A DNA stretch of 34,893 bases from a virus. Each line of letters begins with the position of its first letter. Within the stretch, counting starts at the first letter, position 1. The DNA lies in the IMG/VR virus record IMGVR_UViG_3300031976_000208, positions 1-34,893 of that record, one strand, 5' to 3'. Both the position numbers and the translations under genes were made by a program. Of the stretch, positions 1 to 9,480 are shown one piece after another. Below the pieces are notes generated by a model, which was given only the letters and a program-made list of their open reading frames with translations, was not told the origin of the DNA and made no database searches.

Positions 1-793
1 GTTGTGTCTCACCTCTATACTGATATACAAATGCTGTAGCACCATCTATTATTACAGGTGCAAATCTATCAGGTATAGTTGTTGTGTCTCCATGTGCTGA
101 TAAGTCACTTGGAAATGTATAATAATCAAACTTTATTGCGTATGACTTATTAGGATATGGATACAAAAGATAATTATTATCAGGTGTTCTCACTACATAT
201 TCAGGAACACCACCTCTGTCAAACTGTGCTACTGTGACACCACTAGCTATTGAAGCAGCTGTTGTGCTACCTGCACCTCTTGTACAACCTGTAAATGTAG
301 TACTAGTTACTCCTGTATAAGTAATTGTTTCATTACCTATGACTATTGTACCTGCACTATCAAACCCTGTAGTACTTGCTACAGTTATAGTTGTAACACT
401 ATCTGTATGTGTTGTACTCGTTGTAGTAGTATATATTTCATCTTCTTGATTTATAACTCTATTTATATAATCATTGTAATCAAGTAGTCCTAATTTATAG
501 CCACCATTACCTAAAGAACTGTCTTTTACTATTCTAAATGTATTGTAATCTACTGTCTTAGTAGAAGTGGGTAAACTATATCTAACCACACCTGCTGTTA
601 GTGTTTGAGTAGCAGTGTTATGATTAAATGGATAATTAAATTCTCGCTGATTAATAAAACGTATAGATTCATTAATTGCGTTTTGGCATTGAACTTGTAT
701 ACCCCTAGCACTAGAAAAGGTCGTTGAAGTTAATGCAACCTCATTCAACCTTGCTATTACTTTATTTGTTAGTGTTAGGTAAGTTTCTGCCAT
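1..793 (-). CDS. Tail adaptor / tail-tube-like virion protein, 3' part outside window
   Basis: An open frame of 264 codons starts with MAETYLTLTNKVIARLNE and runs off the left edge, so the C-terminus is missing. AGGAA lies about 6 nt before the ATG. The N-terminal half is helical, like podovirus head-tail adaptors, and the gene follows capsid and decoration genes, where an adaptor or tail-tube protein is expected. Residues from about 140 to 200 form a Thr/Gly/Ser-rich stretch including TGCTRGAGSTTAASIASG. This resembles the small beta insert (IGNETITYTGV...FTGCTRG) common in phage tail proteins. The role is inferred from position and general resemblance; no catalytic motif is visible. Confidence 0.6.
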   Translation of the reverse strand, partial: MAETYLTLTNKVIARLNEVALTSTTFSSARGIQVQCQNAINESIRFINQREFNYPFNHNTATQTLTAGVVRYSLPTSTKTVDYNTFRIVKDSSLGNGGYKLGLLDYNDYINRVINQEDEIYTTTTSTTHTDSVTTITVASTTGFDSAGTIVIGNETITYTGVTSTTFTGCTRGAGSTTAASIASGVTVAQFDRGGVPEYVVRTPDNNYLLYPYPNKSYAIKFDYYTFPSDLSAHGDTTTIPDRFAPVIIDGATAFVYQYRGETQ

Positions 794-811
794 AATAATT
801 CCTATAAAGAT

Positions 812-837
812 AAGAGAGCAAGTTGCCCTGCTCCCTT
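812..837 (-). terminator. Stem-loop between decoration-like and tail adaptor genes
   Basis: On the minus strand AAGGGAGCA pairs with TGCTCTCTT (9 bp, one G-T wobble) around an 8-nt loop. It is followed by ATCTTTATAGG, which is only moderately T-rich. It lies in the 53-bp gap before the tail adaptor gene. It could be a weak attenuator that lowers tail expression relative to capsid, or an mRNA-stabilising hairpin. A full intrinsic terminator is not clear. Confidence 0.35.
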
Positions 838-846
838 ATATATGAT

Positions 847-1332
847 TTAAGCTAAGGTGTCTCTGTCAACTTCGTTGGCATTGAAACCGTCACCACCCAT
901 GTCACTGACATCGGCTAGTACTGCGTATACTCTTATCTTACCTGCTGAGAAGGTTGCACCATCTCCTGCAAAAGTAAGGTCAAGTGTATCTGCTGTAGCA
1001 AGAACAACATCTGCTGATACTGTTACACTTGGAGCATAAGCCAAGTCTGCAGCACCGTCAATGTCAAATGCAGTTACATATTCATCTGCATCTGCTGCTC
1101 CTAAAGTTGCAGTAGCATTAGTACCTGTATTCATAGTAGCACTCTCAACAACTTGAAAACCTGCTGCAATTATTTTAGTATTTGCAGGGATTGTCAAACA
1201 TTGAACTACGTCACCTGATGAACAATCAATTGCTTGTGCAGTAAGGTCAATAGTTTTTTGTATTTGATAAGGTGCTCTACCTCTTGAGCTATTACCGTGG
1301 GCAGGTAATAATAAACTTGTAATTGTAGCCAT
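847..1332 (-). CDS. Probable capsid decoration / small virion protein
   Basis: 161 residues, starting MATITSLLLPAHGNSSRGRA, 14 bp after the capsid gene, with an AGGGAGAG ribosome site. The protein is rich in Ala, Thr, Gly and Asp, predicts as beta-strands, and has no Cys, membrane segment or enzyme motif. That composition and the slot directly after the major capsid gene fit a head-decoration or capsid-stabilising protein. The assignment is by context only; I do not recognise a named family. Confidence 0.55.
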   Translation of the reverse strand: MATITSLLLPAHGNSSRGRAPYQIQKTIDLTAQAIDCSSGDVVQCLTIPANTKIIAAGFQVVESATMNTGTNATATLGAADADEYVTAFDIDGAADLAYAPSVTVSADVVLATADTLDLTFAGDGATFSAGKIRVYAVLADVSDMGGDGFNANEVDRDTLA

Positions 1333-1346
1333 TAATTACTCTCCCT

Positions 1347-2405
1347 TTACGCTAAGTGATAAGCGGCAGTACAGATTGCTTCAGGGCGAAGAATCTTTCT
1401 ACCATATAAATGCATACCACGAACAATATCAGCAAAAGAATCAGGGTCTCTATAAGTCTCTGTCTTGTTGATTTGCTCAGCAGTAGCTATAGATGAAGAG
1501 TGACCAGCAACAATAACACCAAAGTTTGTAGAACTATTAGTACCTGTAGTAGAAGGTCCTGTTCCTAAACTTGGAAGGTTATTTGACTGATACACTTTAA
1601 ATCCGTGTAGATTATTAAGAACTAAACCATTCTGTAGTCCTGAACCACCAAAGTCTGCATCAAACAATCTTGTGTCCTCATCCTTTAGTACTTCAATAAA
1701 TACAGGGTCTAACACTAACCATCTTCCGTTAGTATCAACATTCTGTTGGTCTAGTAGTCTTGACATTCTAGCAATCACTGTCAATGGGTTTCTATCTCCA
1801 TTAGCAGGAGCAGCAGTAGTAGCTCCACCTGTTCTTGGTAAGATAGCCACAGCATCTCCAGCAGAACCACCAAAATCCGCAGCATCAATTTTCATTGAAG
1901 ATAAGAGTTCGTCAGAACCGGCTGTTGAAACAGCTACACTACCATTAGTAGTTGTATTAGCTGTGTCTGCGGCACCATGTATAGTTGATTGCTTGTAACC
2001 TGACATATAACCAAGTACATCTTGGTCAAATTGGTCGGCTAGTCTATAAGCTGCTCTATCTGATGCTAACTGTTGAAAGTTAACGTGAGAGTGAGCCTCT
2101 TCAATATCATCCACTTTAAATGCAAAGTAATTAGCTTTGTCAATATTAAGTGAAAATTCTTCATCGTCAAGGTCTTGAGGAGTTATTGTAGTTCCTCGAG
2201 AATATGCCTTAACTGTTATTTCTGGTTCTTTAATAACCTTAACGGAATCGCCCATATTTGCAATTTCACCAAAATAATCATTATTAGTGATTGCATCAAC
2301 AATAGATGACTTACGGAAAGCAAGTTGCACCTGTTTGCTGTAAATAATAGGACTAAAATTACCGTTAGGAAGGTTGCCATAACCAGCTGCGCTTCCAAAT
2401 GCCAT
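1347..2405 (-). CDS. Major capsid protein
   Basis: 352 residues if started at MAFGSAAGYGNLPNG, which has AAGGAGAT about 7 nt upstream; an upstream in-frame ATG at 2441 lacks such a site. The sequence runs through YSKQVQLAFRKSSIVDAI, an acidic middle section and a C-terminal DIVRGMHLYGRKILRPEAI segment. This style is typical of HK97-fold coat proteins of marine podoviruses. Length and position, between scaffold and decoration genes, agree. It forms the icosahedral shell. A sigma-70-like promoter sits in its unusually long 5' leader (2406-2650), suggesting extra transcription of the most abundant virion protein. Confidence 0.85.
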   Translation of the reverse strand: MAFGSAAGYGNLPNGNFSPIIYSKQVQLAFRKSSIVDAITNNDYFGEIANMGDSVKVIKEPEITVKAYSRGTTITPQDLDDEEFSLNIDKANYFAFKVDDIEEAHSHVNFQQLASDRAAYRLADQFDQDVLGYMSGYKQSTIHGAADTANTTTNGSVAVSTAGSDELLSSMKIDAADFGGSAGDAVAILPRTGGATTAAPANGDRNPLTVIARMSRLLDQQNVDTNGRWLVLDPVFIEVLKDEDTRLFDADFGGSGLQNGLVLNNLHGFKVYQSNNLPSLGTGPSTTGTNSSTNFGVIVAGHSSSIATAEQINKTETYRDPDSFADIVRGMHLYGRKILRPEAICTAAYHLA

Positions 2406-2618
2406 TTTAAATCTCCTTAAACATTTAGCAAATGTACACAATAGTGTGTACTATATAGTTTTAGTCGTTTTACTTTATAAGGACCATTCATGCGTTGAGG
2501 TTGTACGTTAGATAGCTAATCTTCTGTAGGCTCACATAATTGGGTAATCTAGTAAAGTGGGGTTAGACGTAGCACAAGTATCCAAAAAGGGGTTGTACTA
2601 CACCTCTAGTTATCTATA

Positions 2619-2646
2619 GTTATACATAGAAAAAAAACTTTGTCAA
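2619..2646 (-). promoter_or_regulatory. Sigma-70-like promoter for the capsid gene
   Basis: Minus strand TTGACA (2646-2641), 16-bp spacer containing a run of eight T, then TATAAC (2624-2619). The predicted start near 2612 gives a leader of about 200 nt to the capsid ATG at 2405. The leader contains the imperfect palindrome GGTGTAGTACAACC. The -35 is perfect and the -10 has one mismatch. It lies in the only sizeable gap within the virion genes, the 245 bp between the scaffold stop and the capsid start. Confidence 0.65.
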
Positions 2647-2650
2647 GCTT

Positions 2651-3535
2651 TTATCTAGCATTACCAGAGATATCATAAATAAAGTCACCACTACGGATGG
2701 CTTCCATTATCTGTTCTGATTTCTTTTCATACTCTTTAGCACTCATCTTCTGCACAGTGGACTCACGAATTTTGTTAGAGTTCCCTGTAGCATCAATGTT
2801 TGTTCTCGTGCCTTGCGTACTAACTGCTTTAGCAGCACTCTTATCACTCTTTGTCTTATTTGTCTTGCTAATACCTCTATCTCCTTTGTAGAGGTCAATA
2901 GCTCTTGCTGCTGATCTTGCATCATTGTCATTCTCATATAGTGCATCTTGTACCCATTTAGGCTGTTCGTCTGCCCAACTATGAAAGTCATCACTTTCTC
3001 TTATTTCATTAAAATCAGGATGTAGATTTAATAACTGTGCTTCAGCTTTATCTTTTACAGCACTTAACTGCATTTCGTCTATGACCTTAACACGTTCTTC
3101 TAAAGCCTTAGACTGCTCCATAGCTTTTTTCATAGCTATTGTTTCTACAATCTTTGCCACATCAGGATATTCTGTTGCCCATGCTTCTATATCCTCGTCT
3201 GACTTTGGCAATTTCATTTCTTTCTTAGTAGCAGAATCTAATTGACTTTTTAAATCATTTAACTGCTTTTGAAATTGCTGTTCTTTTTCTTGGGTATGTC
3301 TGCGTAAATCTCCGTATCTCTTCTTAAAAGTTTTCTCTTCAGCAGAAGTCGGTTCTTCTTCACTCTCAACTTCCTCTTCGCCAGTCTTGCCTTCACCTTT
3401 TTGCTCTTCAACGAGCCTCGCAAGTTCTTCTTCATCTTTCTTTAATCTCTCTTCTTGAGAATAAGGTCTATTTACAAACATTGTTTTTTTAGGTGTGTTC
3501 TCTTTCACCATTATATCTTTAGCTAATTCAGCCAT
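2651..3535 (-). CDS. Probable scaffolding protein
   Basis: 294 residues. The protein is highly charged: a Glu-rich stretch lies near residues 28-65, a long Glu/Lys/Gln coiled-coil region follows (about 70-170), and the C-terminal third is Lys/Ser/Asn-rich. No Cys, membrane segment or enzymatic motif is present. Its position between portal-side genes and the major capsid gene is where podoviruses keep the internal scaffold that directs capsid assembly and then leaves. GGAGA precedes the ATG (MAELAKDIMVKENTPKK). The scaffold call is from context and composition. Confidence 0.7.
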   Translation of the reverse strand: MAELAKDIMVKENTPKKTMFVNRPYSQEERLKKDEEELARLVEEQKGEGKTGEEEVESEEEPTSAEEKTFKKRYGDLRRHTQEKEQQFQKQLNDLKSQLDSATKKEMKLPKSDEDIEAWATEYPDVAKIVETIAMKKAMEQSKALEERVKVIDEMQLSAVKDKAEAQLLNLHPDFNEIRESDDFHSWADEQPKWVQDALYENDNDARSAARAIDLYKGDRGISKTNKTKSDKSAAKAVSTQGTRTNIDATGNSNKIRESTVQKMSAKEYEKKSEQIMEAIRSGDFIYDISGNAR

Positions 3536-3600
3536 TTTTTTCTCCTAGGGTTAACGTAGCCTTATTGGGGGTTAAGTAAGCTAGTTCTAATTGTGGATTA

Positions 3601-5562
3601 TTAACGTGAAGCTAATCCACCTCGCTTCATCTTCTTAACTTTAATCTTTTGTTTCTTTTTACCTGCAAGTCCACCTATGTTGAAACCACCGGTGTCTATG
3701 CTGTCAGAATAGCCTGAATCTGAATAGCTATCATCTTGACTGCTATCATACGATGAGTTATCAGAAGTAGATTGAAACTGATCACCGGGCTGAGTTGTAC
3801 CTACAACATTACTTGTATCAGGTGCTGTAGACGTAAATGCATCCTCTGATATGCCTTTGTCAATGTCACCTAGACTGTCTACAAAATCATCATCTAAGCC
3901 TTGGTTTATTTGATCACCTTTACCAAATTGTAATCCACCTTGTATTGACCTCATATCTTTTTCACCCAAACCTTCAAATCCTAGTTTGTCTTCTTTTGAT
4001 CTATCTGCAAAACCTTTATCTTTGTCATCTAAATATGATCTACCCATGTCAAACATCTCTTCTGGTTTAAATCCTCTGTCAAAGTCTTTTTGTACATTTT
4101 TAGCTTTTGTTATAGCAGTTTCTAGTTTTTTAACACCCGGAAGATCAACTCCAAACTTTTTAGCAACCTCGGCTACAACAGCAGTTTTCATTCCTACAGC
4201 TTTAGCTATTTCAGCCACTTGACCTACAGCTTGTGTTTTAATTTGTTCAGCTAATGCAGGACTAACTTTGTTAAAATTAGCTTTACCTGTTGTCTTATAA
4301 TCATCTACGGAAGCTAAAGAAACTGTACCATCAAAATTATAGGATACAGCATAATCTACGCCACCTATAGTTGTTCTAGCACCACCTAAGTCAGCTACTC
4401 CTGTATCATCTCCACCATCATCACTAGTGCTTTGTACTCTTGTAGACTGAACTGTCTTACTTTGACTTAGAGGTTTATCTGCCTTTTCCGTTTTAAGCAT
4501 ATAACCTTCAGGAACATTATATCCTACTAAAATTTTACCATCTCTAAATGGTACTTGTATTTCAGCACCTGCTTCATTTATATAAGTTTTGTATTCATCT
4601 GCTGCGGCTGCAGCGTCACCTTTGTCCACACCAATTAAATTTTTAAAATTTAATTTTCTATCTACTTCTGGTACTGTTGGTGTTTTATAGCTATAGCCAC
4701 CTTTAGGTGCTTGACCTGCAAAACCGTTAGCAGCATACACCACTCCACCTTGAGCCATTTCCATGTCTTCACTATTATACTCTTCATTTTCATCTATGTC
4801 AATATCATTTATGTCAAAAGGTAAATCATCTGGCATTGTAGCCTCTTCACTATTACCCATCTGACCCATATTTTCCATTTCCTTGAGACCCATCTTAGCT
4901 TGTTGTCTCATCTGCATTAGATTTTGTAAGCCTATGTATCTAACTACATCAGCAGGAAATACAAATTCTCCCTCACTTAATTGTGCTGGTATGTCATCTC
5001 TAACTTCTTCTTTTGTTGAACCTATTGGTACATCATTACCAGATACAGGGTCTACTGAACCACCTTCATCTTTGAGACCACCTTCTTCAAACATTTCCAT
5101 TTGTTTGGACATAGAACCACCTTTAGCAGCATTTACTTCTTTACCTAGAAACTTTTTTCTTTCTTTGGCTAAATTAATAAGTCTTTGTATTTCACTTTCT
5201 AAAGTTTTATCGCCTTCTTCATAAAAAGCTTTACCTGTATCCATATTATCCCCTGCTCTTGGGTCGTTTGGATGTAACTCACCTTTTTCTTTTTCGTAGT
5301 TTTTAAAATCTACCATATCCATTATGTCTTTATTTACGACATCAGGTTTTGATTTTGGCATTGCATCTTTTTCAATATCTTTATCTTTTTCTTTAGACGA
5401 ACCACCTCTATTCATTTTTATTTTTTTCATTTCATTTTTAAGCTGTTGTTGTCTAGCCTCTATTTGCAATCCTATTAAAGCAGTCAACTCTTCCTTATCT
5501 AAAGTAGGATATTCTTTTTGAGCTGCCTCTAAAAGTTTTCCCATAGGTATCATGTCTGCCAT
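3601..5562 (-). CDS. Large low-complexity virion-associated protein (unknown)
   Basis: 653 residues between portal and scaffold genes. The N-terminal part is Lys/Glu/Met-rich. Around residues 180-230 is DDIPAQLSEGEFVFPADVVR followed by a Met/Gln helix, a motif I recall as recurring in marine phage virion-region proteins. The middle is Gly/Asp/Lys-rich with repeated KVDG-like turns. The C-terminal region is a Ser/Asp/Thr linker ending in a basic, Gly-rich tail (KKMKRGGLASR). No enzyme motif is visible. It may be an internal or head-tail structural protein; that is inference. AAGGA lies before the ATG. Confidence 0.5.
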   Translation of the reverse strand: MADMIPMGKLLEAAQKEYPTLDKEELTALIGLQIEARQQQLKNEMKKIKMNRGGSSKEKDKDIEKDAMPKSKPDVVNKDIMDMVDFKNYEKEKGELHPNDPRAGDNMDTGKAFYEEGDKTLESEIQRLINLAKERKKFLGKEVNAAKGGSMSKQMEMFEEGGLKDEGGSVDPVSGNDVPIGSTKEEVRDDIPAQLSEGEFVFPADVVRYIGLQNLMQMRQQAKMGLKEMENMGQMGNSEEATMPDDLPFDINDIDIDENEEYNSEDMEMAQGGVVYAANGFAGQAPKGGYSYKTPTVPEVDRKLNFKNLIGVDKGDAAAAADEYKTYINEAGAEIQVPFRDGKILVGYNVPEGYMLKTEKADKPLSQSKTVQSTRVQSTSDDGGDDTGVADLGGARTTIGGVDYAVSYNFDGTVSLASVDDYKTTGKANFNKVSPALAEQIKTQAVGQVAEIAKAVGMKTAVVAEVAKKFGVDLPGVKKLETAITKAKNVQKDFDRGFKPEEMFDMGRSYLDDKDKGFADRSKEDKLGFEGLGEKDMRSIQGGLQFGKGDQINQGLDDDFVDSLGDIDKGISEDAFTSTAPDTSNVVGTTQPGDQFQSTSDNSSYDSSQDDSYSDSGYSDSIDTGGFNIGGLAGKKKQKIKVKKMKRGGLASR

Positions 5563-5600
5563 ATTATTGTTCCTTTACGTTATCTCGTATATCAAGTAAA

Positions 5601-5825
5601 TCAGCCATTGTTTGAGTTTACTTCATCCCTTAGTTTCTTTAGTCTGCGTAATAATGTAACAGCACCTTGTGCTCTATGCATTATAATAGTATCGTCTGTT
5701 TGTTCTAACAACTTATGTTGCTGACTTATTAGATACTCAACGTAATCATTGAAGCTGTTCAGTAGCTTGAGGTTGCTGACCATCGGCTTGAGGTTGCTGA
5801 GTATTTGCTGCTTGTTGTTGTCCAT
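5601..5825 (-). CDS. Small conserved protein overlapping portal 3' end
   Basis: 74 residues if started at the ATG at 5825; a second in-frame ATG at 5783 would give 60. The first 80 nt are shared with the Gln-rich tail of the portal gene in another frame. The unshared part (LISQQHKLLEQTDD, then RAQGAVTLLRRLKKLRDE) is helical, charged and not a mirror of portal. Small helical proteins downstream of portal are common in marine podoviruses. Neither start has a strong ribosome site; translational coupling to portal is likely. Function unknown. Confidence 0.55.
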   Translation of the reverse strand: MDNNKQQILSNLKPMVSNLKLLNSFNDYVEYLISQQHKLLEQTDDTIIMHRAQGAVTLLRRLKKLRDEVNSNNG

Positions 5826-7902
5826 CTTGAGGTGTTCCTGTAAATCCTTGTTCTCCCGGAGTTGGTGCTACTCCAGTTCCAATAGTTCCTCCACCTGCTC
5901 CTGTTGGGTCCATAGGATTTGCACCTGCGGGTGGTTTCTGTTGCTGATTGGCGGGGGGTCCTTGGAATTGTTTCATAAGTTCTGCTTGTAATGCAGCCTC
6001 ATCCATATTATTTGTAACCTTATCAGGGTCTAAGTCCATTGATTTTGCAATCTCCCTAATAACATATTGGAATTTAGCAAAAGGTGCAAGAGCTGGATTA
6101 GAGGCAACTTGTAAGAACTGCATAAGTCTTTGACTACGTACTTCATTAGCCATTAAGCTTTCCGTACCTCTAGCCTTAACCTCTAAATCGCCCTTTAGGC
6201 TTTTATCAAAGTCAAACTGCATATTAAATCTAAACAATCCTTCGCCTAAAGGTTTAAGTAAATAATCATCTACATTCTTAATAACAGTTTTAATACTACC
6301 ACTTGCTGCATTCATTAGCATGGATATACCACTAGCAGTTCTACCTACACCTGATACACCTGTCTGCCCATGAGAGAATGAAGGTAGTCCTGTGCTTTCA
6401 TCTGCAAGCTGCCTAGCCTTGTCAAATAATTGTAAGTTCTCTTGCGAGACATTAGGAAACTTCGTGCCAAAGATTGCTTGACCCGGAGCACCACCTTGTC
6501 TTCTAAACACTTTGCCCGGATACACTGATAAGTCTTGTCCGGGAACTAGGTTAGTTTCGTCTACTTCTATAAGTAGATTACCTGATAACACAGCATTGTC
6601 TACAGACATTCTCATAAAACCATTCATAAGTGTCTGTGTATCATCCATGTTTTCAGCTATACCTACACCAAAGAATGAATAAGGATTCAATTCATATGGT
6701 GCAGCCATGTATGGAATTTTTGATGGTTTGAAAGGATTAAGAACCATTCTTATTAATTTACCATTGCATATCCACACATTAACTTGCAACTCATCTAAAC
6801 TTTCTAATTCTTTAGGTATATCTACATTCTGATCTAGTAACATTTCAGTATCACACATACCCCAATACTCAAGAACTTCAAATCTCTCTACCCCATGTTC
6901 AGGTGCGTAGTCAGATAAATCATCTTCCCAAGATTCTTTTGTATAGTTCTCACCTTCTGCTATAGCAGCTTCAATAACTTCACTTCTAAAGTGAGGTCTC
7001 TTCTTTAATGCTCGTAGTTGAGAACGTGACATTTTATGTCTCTCAATCACAAACTGTGCTTCATCCATATTGTTTGCATCAGGATCTGGATAAAAGTTCC
7101 AAACAGATACATGAGATACTTGAGGTACAGTTTTTAATGTAGGATCATATTCACCTTCTTCATCCCAATTAGGATACTCTTTGTCTATAGCAAAAGGACC
7201 TTTCATTACACCTGTACCAAACAAAGCCATTTCAAATGCTGTACTACGTAAATGTTTACTTGCACCTGATTCTTCTAGTTGATCGTGTATTTTCTTTTCC
7301 ATGTTTTTAGCTGCAATTAATGCAGGACTAAATGTTATAGCCGAAGGAGTTTTGCCAACTTCTTCTTTAAGGTTATCAACATCTTTAAGCTTTTCTTGTA
7401 GAGGACCAAGCATGTCTTGCAAACTCTTGGCAGTTGCACCTTTAGGCAATTCTTTACCATCTCCTTTAAACCCATAAGGTGAGGATGATAAACTAGTGCT
7501 TCCACGCAACTCTTGAGGCTCTTTAGGATCAAAACTAACATCTTTAGCTACTCCTTCTGGTAATTCTGTTGGGTCTACACTCAACGGAAATCTGTTGTTA
7601 GCAAATAAAACATCAACAATCTGTCCATAGGCTGCTAATGTTTTGGTTTTAGTTACTTTAATAAACACACGAGATTTTTCAGCTTCTGTAAACTGAACGT
7701 CTGAACCATATAAACCCCTATAGTTTCTATAAGCTCTTAACCATCTCTGCTCATCTTGTTCTCTATAATCGTCTGCACGATGATATCTCTCCATCACAAA
7801 AGGTATTATGTTAGTAGTATTAACATCTGTAACAGTAGTGTCTTTAGAATCTTCTAGAGATATAGCTTCGCTATCTACTAGTACTTCATCATTTTCATCC
7901 AT
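5746..7902 (-). CDS. Portal protein (head-tail connector)
   Basis: 718 residues, immediately after the large terminase, with AAGGAT overlapping the terminase stop region. The N-terminus is acidic (MDENDEVLVDSEAISLED), the middle holds Trp/Tyr-rich segments typical of portal wing and stem regions, and the C-terminus is a long Gln/Pro/Gly-rich tail. The size matches portals of marine T7-like and HMO-2011-like phages. It would form the dodecameric ring at the packaging vertex, partner of terminase and tail adaptor. No close motif proves it, but length, neighbours and composition agree. Confidence 0.8.
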   Translation of the reverse strand: MDENDEVLVDSEAISLEDSKDTTVTDVNTTNIIPFVMERYHRADDYREQDEQRWLRAYRNYRGLYGSDVQFTEAEKSRVFIKVTKTKTLAAYGQIVDVLFANNRFPLSVDPTELPEGVAKDVSFDPKEPQELRGSTSLSSSPYGFKGDGKELPKGATAKSLQDMLGPLQEKLKDVDNLKEEVGKTPSAITFSPALIAAKNMEKKIHDQLEESGASKHLRSTAFEMALFGTGVMKGPFAIDKEYPNWDEEGEYDPTLKTVPQVSHVSVWNFYPDPDANNMDEAQFVIERHKMSRSQLRALKKRPHFRSEVIEAAIAEGENYTKESWEDDLSDYAPEHGVERFEVLEYWGMCDTEMLLDQNVDIPKELESLDELQVNVWICNGKLIRMVLNPFKPSKIPYMAAPYELNPYSFFGVGIAENMDDTQTLMNGFMRMSVDNAVLSGNLLIEVDETNLVPGQDLSVYPGKVFRRQGGAPGQAIFGTKFPNVSQENLQLFDKARQLADESTGLPSFSHGQTGVSGVGRTASGISMLMNAASGSIKTVIKNVDDYLLKPLGEGLFRFNMQFDFDKSLKGDLEVKARGTESLMANEVRSQRLMQFLQVASNPALAPFAKFQYVIREIAKSMDLDPDKVTNNMDEAALQAELMKQFQGPPANQQQKPPAGANPMDPTGAGGGTIGTGVAPTPGEQGFTGTPQDGQQQAANTQQPQADGQQPQATEQLQ

Positions 7903-7911
7903 ATTGTATCC

Positions 7912-9480
7912 TTAATATCCAAATGTAGCATCTGCTACCGGCATAGAGTGTGTTGGTACACCTCTTGGGTCGTAATCAAATAAGCTAAATCTTGGTCTTG
8001 ACATTATACCATATCTTAATGCATCATACAAGTGGTCTTCAGCTAAAGTATCTACATCCTCTGGGTTTTTCTTATCTAGTGGAATAGACGGTAATTGTGC
8101 TGTAGTGTTACTACATGTGTTAAAAAATACTAGTCTTGGTTCTTCTGTAAACTCATCTATCTGTAAACGTCTGTGTATCTCGTTCTTACCTGCTACACGA
8201 CTACCTTTACTTCTATCTGATGGTCTCCAACGACAGCCTCGCATAATCATTTGTTCTGCTAGGGAAGGACCTGTGTCTCCTCGCTTGTGCCATAAGGAGC
8301 TATCTAATACTCCATATCTTATACCACCATCTCCGTCTTCTAAATCCAATATCATATCTGCCAAATCTGTGGCAAGGACTTTGCTAACGTATAATTCTCT
8401 GTAGACAATAAGTTGTTCAGATGGTGACACAGCAAACCAAAGGACACCAGACTTACTGCCATAACCGTAATCACAAGCTCTAAACTTAACCCAATTATGT
8501 GGTACATCATAAGGCTCAATAACGTGCACATTCCTATCAAACTCAGTGAAAGCAGCACCTTCCTTAATATCCCAATCGCCATCCAATAATTGCCTTCGTT
8601 GCTGTTCAGGTAATGATAAGAGCATGGCTTCGTAATCCCCTTGCTCTGCAAGATAAGGATTGTCTGATAATCGTGCAGGGATAAATCTCCTTTTGAATAA
8701 TGATTTTCCAGCCTTTTCATGTCCTGCCGGATATTTAAGGACTTCTGTTGTTTCAATGTCTGTAGCATCAAATGAGTTTCCGTATGGGGCTGGGTCAATA
8801 AACATTTTTTTAACCCAGTGATGACCCCTGCCTCCCGGATTTGTTGTTGCTCTCATAAATATTGGTAAGTCTTTTGCTACTGACCTCAATCTAGAACGCA
8901 TATAGTTCCATGCGTATGGTGTTGCCCACTGTGTTAACTCATCAAAGCCTATCCAACTAAATGCTAAACCTTGATACCTTAGTACATCGTCATCTCTATC
9001 CAAATAAGACATCCACAACCTAGCACCTGACGGTGCAACCCACTGCATCTTTCTTTCTGACCATTTAATTCCCGGAATAATCTTTGGATATATTTCCTGA
9101 GACTTAAATATCAACTCTCTTAATTCTTCTGTTGTGTGTCTTAGTAGTAGTCCACTAAATGATGGGTGACTCATATATCTCAATGGGTCTGCTAACATGG
9201 CATAACTCTTGCCACCACCTGCTGAACCACCATATAGTACTTCTCTTTCACCAGCTGCTAAAAACTCTGTCTGAGGTCCTTCGTTGGGTTTAAAAATAAT
9301 ATTGTGCTTCTGCTCAATAGGTATTTCTGTTATACGTTCAACTTCTTGGACTTTAGACTCAAGAGTAGGCTTTTGCACCGGTTCTTTCTTGCTCAATTTC
9401 TTTCGCCTTGGAGATCGCCGCTTCTGCATACTCTGCCCACTTGCGTAGGCTTCTAGCTTGGTTCTTACGTCTTTTTTCAT
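7912..9480 (-). CDS. terL: Terminase large subunit (packaging ATPase and nuclease)
   Basis: 522 residues. Walker A is GGSAGGGKS at 84-92, Walker B is FSWIGFDE at 174-181 with catalytic Glu, and the coupling motif ATTNPGG is at 211-217. The RNase H-like nuclease has candidate metal ligands Asp337 (ACDYGYG), Asp393 (VLDSS) and Asp482/Asp486 (EDHLYDALRYG). It cuts concatemeric DNA and pumps it through the portal. The start at 9480 has AAGG upstream and overlaps the preceding gene by 122 nt; the shared N-terminal region is basic and poorly conserved in character (RRSPRRKKLSKK). Confidence 0.93.
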   Translation of the reverse strand: MKKDVRTKLEAYASGQSMQKRRSPRRKKLSKKEPVQKPTLESKVQEVERITEIPIEQKHNIIFKPNEGPQTEFLAAGEREVLYGGSAGGGKSYAMLADPLRYMSHPSFSGLLLRHTTEELRELIFKSQEIYPKIIPGIKWSERKMQWVAPSGARLWMSYLDRDDDVLRYQGLAFSWIGFDELTQWATPYAWNYMRSRLRSVAKDLPIFMRATTNPGGRGHHWVKKMFIDPAPYGNSFDATDIETTEVLKYPAGHEKAGKSLFKRRFIPARLSDNPYLAEQGDYEAMLLSLPEQQRRQLLDGDWDIKEGAAFTEFDRNVHVIEPYDVPHNWVKFRACDYGYGSKSGVLWFAVSPSEQLIVYRELYVSKVLATDLADMILDLEDGDGGIRYGVLDSSLWHKRGDTGPSLAEQMIMRGCRWRPSDRSKGSRVAGKNEIHRRLQIDEFTEEPRLVFFNTCSNTTAQLPSIPLDKKNPEDVDTLAEDHLYDALRYGIMSRPRFSLFDYDPRGVPTHSMPVADATFGY

